From Asterias rubens (lineage: Eukaryota > Echinodermata > Asteroidea > Forcipulatida > Asteriidae): a stretch of DNA of 64,000 bases. The position numbers and the translations under genes are program-made. Location: NCBI RefSeq assembly GCF_902459465.1, contig NC_047078.1:8828333-8892332 (forward strand), read 5' to 3'. The notes under the pieces were generated by a model. That model was not told where the DNA came from. It saw only the letters and a list, made by a program, of their open reading frames with translations, and made no database searches. Below, piece after piece: positions 58,895-64,000 of this stretch (position 1 is the first letter of the stretch; every line of letters starts with the position of its first letter).

Positions 58895-58957
58895 ACATCG
58901 GCTAACAATAAAAAAAACTATCAGAGTATTCATCAGATATGCTTACAATTATTTTGA
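58895..58957 (+). pseudogene. Disrupted copy of the duplicated exon (TSANNKKNYQSIHQ)
   Basis: After the acceptor TTTTTTTTCTGCAG the sequence reads TSANNKKNYQSIHQ, then departs from the intact copy at 60372 and meets a stop. The departure is close to a family-A MITE end (AATTACCAATAGTGTCCAGTG, 58962-58982). The upstream intron sequence is also shared with the other copy (TTTCTTAGCATAAATATTTA and ACAAACAAAGTTTGTTC). Confidence 0.5.
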
Positions 58958-59032
58958 GTAATTACCAATAGTGTCCAGTGCTTTTAGTAAGAGTTTACAG
59001 GTTGCTGCGGCAAACTTGGCACCATTGCCAAT

Positions 59033-59283
59033 GACCTTCTCTTAACGATGCGTGTTCTGGGTTCTTTTACATGCATTACTAGACAACACACGGGACCAAC
59101 GACTTGAAGTCCAATCCGAAGGAAGAATCAATACTGGTTAAGTGTCTTACTTAAAGATACAAATGTCATGATTAGGACTTGTACCCACACCCGGCTGAAC
59201 AGAAACACCAGAGCTTGAGTCCGTCGCACTTGAACGCTCGACCACGATCGCCGCAATGGTGACACCTGTGTCCATTAGTTGTC
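59033..59283 (-). mobile_element. tRNA-derived SINE, minus, full-length-like
   Basis: On the minus strand there is a tRNA-like head (GATCGTGGTCGAGCGTTC, CTCAAGCTCTGGTGTTTCTG, GTGGGTACAAGTCC), followed by the body with TAAGACACTTAACCAG and GTCGTTGGTCCCGTGTGTT. It is immediately followed by TTAATTGTGTAGTT...AACTTACACAATTAATTA, an inverted pair at about 59289-59391. Confidence 0.6.
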
Positions 59284-59407
59284 TTATTAATTGTGTAGTT
59301 TACTATTTGATTGGAGGCGTGTTAGCGTTCTGATTTTTGTAGGAAAGTAAAAGAGGAAAATCAAAAAATAACTTACACAATTAATTAGACAACTAATGGA
59401 CGCAATT

Positions 59408-59937
59408 GTCACTTTTGAGGTGATCGTGGCCGAGTGGTCAAGTGCACCGGACTCAAGCTCTGGTGTTTCTGGTTAGCAAGGTGTGGGTTCAAGTTCAGGC
59501 CATGACATTTCATTGACCCAGAATCAAGGTGGGTACAAGCTGGGTCCTTTTGAATGTTCGGATTCCGGGTCAAAATATTTTGACCCGGAATCCGGGTCAT
59601 TTGCATTGACCCAGAATCCGGGTCATTTGAATTGACCCGGAATCCGGGTCATTTGCATTGACCCGGAATCCGGGTCATTTGCATTGACCTGGAATCCGGG
59701 TCATTTCAATTGACCCGGAATCCGGGTCATTTCAATTGACCCGGAATCCGGGTCAGAACATTTTGACACGGAATCCGGGTCAAAACATTTGAACATTCAA
59801 AAGGACTTGCCATGTACCCAACTGGATTCCAGGTCCACGAAATGTCATGACCAGGACTTGTACCCACACCTGGCTAACCAGAAACACCATAGCTTGAGTC
59901 CAGTGCACTTGACCACTCGGCCACTATCGCCTCAAAA
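59408..59937. mobile_element. GGGTCA-palindrome element, copy 2 (intact inverted arms)
   Basis: The left arm (59408-59560) contains TCACTTTTGAGGTGATCGTG, the tRNA-like GGCCGAGTGGTCAAGTGCAC and CAAGGTGTGGGTTCAAGTTC. The right arm (about 59790-59937) is its inverted copy (TGACCACTCGGCCACTATCG, CTCAAAAGTGACACC). Between them, at about 59570-59790, eight near-palindromic GACCCGGAATCCGGGTC units repeat on a 26-bp period with linkers such as ATTTGCAT, ATTTGAAT and ATTTCAAT. The tRNA-like arms carry A-box and B-box words. No protein is encoded. Confidence 0.85.
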
Positions 59938-60371
59938 GTGACACCTGCGTCCATTACTTGTCTTATTAATGTTGTAATTAATTATTTGATTGGAGCTGTG
60001 GTCGCAAAATGATTTTTTAGGAAAACAAAAGAGTGGGGAAGAGGTCTTATACTTCATTTTGAAACATGCAGGGTCGTACTGGCTGTGTGATAAACTCGAC
60101 ACGTTCTTTTATAGCAAGGCACCGACCGTGTAAAAAGACACCATTTTAAAGTCTCTGATCGGCAGAGAGTCGGTTTGAGTCCTAGTGTTATCGATCTTGA
60201 GAGTTTGATGTATTTACTTTTTTGGTATCACAGTCAACATTTACTAATGCCCAGGTTATATATTGACCTTCAAATACATGTATGTTCGTTTTTCTTAGCA
60301 TAAATATTTACAAACAAAGTTTGTTCAAGAGTTGCTTGACTACTTGACTTTTGTTTCCTTTTTTTCTGCAG
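59938..60371. other. Intron-like sequence, no gene seen
   Basis: This lies between the GGGTCA element and the intact duplicated exon. The last 90 bases repeat the sequence upstream of the disrupted exon copy at 58895. Confidence 0.45.
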
Positions 60372-60428
60372 ACTTCGGCCAACAATCATAAAAACTATCA
60401 GAGTATTCATCAGAACCTGTTCAAGCTG
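60372..60428 (+). CDS. Intact copy of the duplicated exon (19 codons)
   Basis: The acceptor TTTTTTTCTGCAG and donor AAGCTG/GTATGG bracket a phase-0 exon reading TSANNHKNYQSIHQNLFKL. The same exon with its upstream intron flank occurs, disrupted, about 1.48 kb upstream. The gene is unknown and continues into the 500-base gap. Confidence 0.45.
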
Positions 60429-60466
60429 GTATGGAAAGATCTGGCTGTATGAGGTAGGTATTAAGT

Positions 60467-60966
60467 NNNNNNNNNNNNNNNNNNNNNNNNNNNNNNNNNN
60501 NNNNNNNNNNNNNNNNNNNNNNNNNNNNNNNNNNNNNNNNNNNNNNNNNNNNNNNNNNNNNNNNNNNNNNNNNNNNNNNNNNNNNNNNNNNNNNNNNNNN
60601 NNNNNNNNNNNNNNNNNNNNNNNNNNNNNNNNNNNNNNNNNNNNNNNNNNNNNNNNNNNNNNNNNNNNNNNNNNNNNNNNNNNNNNNNNNNNNNNNNNNN
60701 NNNNNNNNNNNNNNNNNNNNNNNNNNNNNNNNNNNNNNNNNNNNNNNNNNNNNNNNNNNNNNNNNNNNNNNNNNNNNNNNNNNNNNNNNNNNNNNNNNNN
60801 NNNNNNNNNNNNNNNNNNNNNNNNNNNNNNNNNNNNNNNNNNNNNNNNNNNNNNNNNNNNNNNNNNNNNNNNNNNNNNNNNNNNNNNNNNNNNNNNNNNN
60901 NNNNNNNNNNNNNNNNNNNNNNNNNNNNNNNNNNNNNNNNNNNNNNNNNNNNNNNNNNNNNNNNNN
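60467..60966. other. Assembly gap (500 N)
   Basis: Exactly 500 N. It separates the candidate exon at 60372 from the 470-bp satellite, whose left boundary is therefore unknown. Open frames spanning it are artefacts. Confidence 0.99.
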
Positions 60967-63900
60967 CGCTTTGAAAATGCCCACAACACTAAGTTTGATA
61001 CGAGAAGAAAGCCCTTGATCATATCTATCCAATGGTGTGAAACTTGTTTAGATTGAGCAAGTATTTGGGGTAGAATTGACCAGTTGTAACTTGTGTTTTT
61101 TTCTGTGCACAAAAATCCCATAGGTAGGCTTGTTGAGTTAGCTTCGGAGCACAGCCGCCTACTTGTCATTTTCGTTATCAAGAAGTCCGGAAGCCGCCCT
61201 AAAACTTAGAAATTCGGATGCAGGGACATGCAAGGATGACTCAGGTACAAACCGCGTCTCTCTAGCATTTTTAGTTCCGGAATGATTCAAGAGCATAGCT
61301 GACAGTTTTTATAAGTCCGGGCTTTTTTTTCAATGAATATATTTTTTCCCATTTATTACCACGCGCCGTGTAAATCATGCATTAAATTCCCCGAATTTTG
61401 GGGTGTGTGTTGGGTCTACTCCCTGACCTTTAGCCTCGCTTTGAAAATGCCCACAACACTAAGTTTGATACGAGAAGAAAGCCCTTGATCATATCTATCC
61501 AATGGTGTAAAACTTGTTTAGATTGAGCAAGTATTTGGGGTCGAATTGACCAGTTGTAACTTGTGTTTTTTTCTGTGCACAAAAATCCCATAGGTAGGCT
61601 TGTTGAGTTAGCTTCGGAGCACAGCCGCCTACTTGTCATTTTCGTTATCAAGAAGTCCGGAAGCCGCCCTAAAACTTTAAAATTCGGATGCAGGGACATG
61701 CAAGGATGACTCAGGTACAAACCGCGTCTCTCTAGCATTTTTAGTTCCGGAATGATTCAAGAGCATAGCTGACAGTTTTTAAAAGTCCGGGCTTTTTTTT
61801 CAATGAATATATTTTTTCCCATTTATCACCACGCGCCGTGTAAATCATGCATTAATCCCATAGGTAGGCTTGTTGAGTTAGCTTCGGAGCACAGCCGCCT
61901 ACTCGCTTTTCGTTATCAAGAAGTCCGGAAGCCGCCCTAAAACTTAGAAATTCGGATGCAGGGACATGCAAGGATGACTCAGGTACAAACCGCGTCTCTC
62001 TAGCATTTTTGTGTTCCGGAACGATTCAAGAGCATAGCTGACAGTTTTTATAAGTCCGGGCTTTTTTTTCAATGAATATATTTTTTCCCATTTATCACCA
62101 CGCGCCGTGTAAATCATGCATTAAATTCACCGAATTTTGGGGTGTGTGTTGGGTCTACTCCCTGACCTTTATCTTCGCTTTGAAAATGCCCACAACACTA
62201 AGTTTGATACGAGAAGAAAGCCCTTGATCATATCTATCCAATGGTGTAAAACTTGTTTAGATTGAGCAAGTATTTGGGGTCGAATTGACCAGTTGTAACT
62301 TGTGTTTTTTTGTGTGCACAAAAATCCCATAGGTAGGCTTGTTGAGTTAGCTTCGGAGCACAGCCGCCTACTTGTCATTTTCGTTATCAAGAAGTCCGGA
62401 AGCCGCCCTAAAACTTAGAAATTCGGATGCAGGGACATGCAAGGATGACTCAGGTACAAACCGCGTCTCTCTAGCATTTTTAGTTCCGGAATGATTCAAG
62501 AGCATAGCTGACAGTTTTTATAAGTCCGGGCTTCTTTTTTAATGAATATATTTTTTCCCATTTATCACCACGCGCCGTGTAAATCATGCATTAAATTCAC
62601 CGAATTTTGGGGTGTGTGTCGGGTCTACTCCCTGACCTCTAGCCTCGCTTTGAAAATGCCCACAACACTAAGTTTGATACGAGAAGAAAGCCCTTGATCA
62701 TATCTATCCAATGGTGTAAAACTTGTTTAGATTGAGCAAGTATTTGGGGTCGAATTGACCAGTTGTAACTTGTGTTTTTTTCTGTGCACAAAAATCCCAT
62801 AGGTAGGCTTGTTGAGTTAGCTTCGGAGCACAGCCGCCTACTTGTCATTTTCGTTATCAAGAAGTCCGGAAGCCGCCCTAAAACTTAAAAATCCGGATAT
62901 AGGGACATGCAAGGATGACTCAGGTACAAACCGCGTCTCTCTAGCATTTTTAGTTCCGGAATGATTCAAGAGCATAGCTGACAGTTTTTATAAGTCCGGG
63001 CTTTGTTTTCAATGAATATATTTTTTCCCATTTATCACCACGCGCCATGTAAATCATGCATTAAATTCACCGAATTTTGGGGTGTGTGTCGGGTCTACTC
63101 CCTGACCTCTAGCCTCGCTTTGAAAATGCCCACAACACTAAGTTTGATACGAGAAGAAAGCCCTTGATCATATCTATCCAATGGTGTAAAACTTGTTTAG
63201 ATTGAGCAAGTATTTGGGGTCGAATTGACCAGTTGTAACTTGTGTTTTTTTCTGTGCACAAAAATCCCATAGGTAGGCTTGTTGAGTTAGCTTCGGAGCA
63301 CAGCCGCCTACTTGTCATTTTCGTTATCAAGAAGTCCGGAAGCCGCCCTAAAACTTAGAAATTCGGATGCAGGGACATGCAAGGATGACTCAGGTACAAA
63401 CCGCGTCTCTCTATCATTTTTAGTTCCGGAATGATTCAAGAGCATAGCTGACAGTTTTTATAAGTCCGGGCTTCTTTTTCAATGAATATATTTTTTCACA
63501 TTTATCACCACGCGCCGTGTAAATCATGCATTAAATTCACCGAATTTTGGGGTGTGTGTCGGGTCTACTCCCTGACCTCTAGCCTCGCTTTGAAAATGCC
63601 CACAACACTAAGTTTGATACGAGAAGAAAACCCTTGATCATATCTATCCAATGGTGTAAAACTTGTTTAGATTGAGCAAGTATTTGGGGTCGAATTGACC
63701 AGTTGTAACTTGTGTTTTTTTCTGTGCACAAAAATCCCATAGGTAGGCTTGTTGAGTTAGCTTCGGAGCACAGCCGCCTACTTGTCATTTTCGTTATCAA
63801 GAAGTCCGGAAGCCGCCCTAAAACTTTAAAATTCGGATGCAGGGACATGCAAGGATGACTCAGGTACAAACCGCGTCTCTCTAGCATTTTTAGTTCCGGA

Positions 63901-64000
63901 ATGATTCAAGAGCATAGCTGACAGTTTTTATAAGTCCGGGCTTTTTTTTCAATGAATATATTTTTTCCCATTTATCACCACGCGCCGTGTAAATCATGCA
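60967..64000. repeat. 470-bp satellite, 6 units plus one truncated unit, open at the window end
   Basis: CGCTTTGAAAATGCCCACAA starts units at 60967, 61437, 62176, 62646, 63116 and 63586, with spacing exactly 470 bp except across a truncated unit (about 61855-62175) that lacks the first part. Copies are nearly identical. On the minus strand each full unit has an open frame of 73-102 codons beginning MITKMTSRRLCSEANSTS in several copies and ending before the AGG of the next unit. Its sequence is unfamiliar, and its openness may only reflect the low divergence. The unit also carries a CCGGAAGCCGCCCT GC patch and CACGCGCCGTG. Confidence 0.95.

Noticed and set aside
60270..61181. Open frames of 203 and 303 codons spanning the N gap
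   Set aside because: Most of their length is unknown sequence; only the satellite frame to the right is real sequence.

Overview
The window reads as nuclear DNA of a metazoan, most likely a marine deuterostome and, by inference, an echinoderm such as a sea star. Coding sequence is split by GT-AG introns. Two runs of N (100 and 500 bases) are scaffold gaps. Palindromic MITE-like elements and tRNA-derived SINE-like elements are frequent, and several look like repeat families I associate with sea-star genomes. That taxonomic call rests on recall and was not tested by a search. There is no bacterial, phage or CRISPR signature.

Layout. 1-1500: a non-autonomous hAT-like element (335-1307) with a smaller palindromic MITE nested inside, then a retroposon-like 3' tail. 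1529-8200: about 556 copies of a 12-bp unit. 8200-10804: a composite array of 29-bp units interrupted by six copies of a spacer of about 200 bp. 10896-11151: near-palindromic repeats, partly on a 43-bp period. 11440-13585: a 52-58-bp minisatellite. 14270-14775: a 193-bp repeat. 15302-18213: exons of a USP37-like deubiquitinase, including the catalytic-Cys exon; the rest of the catalytic domain was not found. 22508-23199: two candidate first exons arranged head to head. 24387-32690: about 15 copies of a 567-bp repeat with a short ORF that is open in some copies. 33280-38900: an array of units of about 83 bp, in places organised as 165-bp dimers. 40370-40510: an isolated candidate exon. 46804-53683: a five-exon minus-strand gene for a 792-residue MULE-transposase-like protein with a SWIM zinc finger, its introns full of SINEs and MITEs. 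54400-56300: TTAA-flanked MITEs, one inserted in another. 56500-57040 and 59408-59937: two copies of an element made of inverted tRNA-like arms around an array of GGGTCA palindromes. 58488-60428: candidate exons, one duplicated. 60967-64000: a 470-bp satellite that continues past the window end.

Only two genes are well supported: the USP37-like fragment and the intron-containing MULE/SWIM gene. Nothing indicates that the genes work together. The main feature is the concentration of seven unrelated tandem-repeat families, about 28 kb in total, interleaved with genes and dense MITE/SINE insertions. This would suit a pericentromeric, subtelomeric or otherwise low-recombination region. I do not see a clear undescribed multi-gene system. 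The observations most worth checking are the GGGTCA palindrome element, the intact MULE/SWIM gene, the 567-bp array with one read-through copy, and the cohort of TTAA-flanked MITEs.
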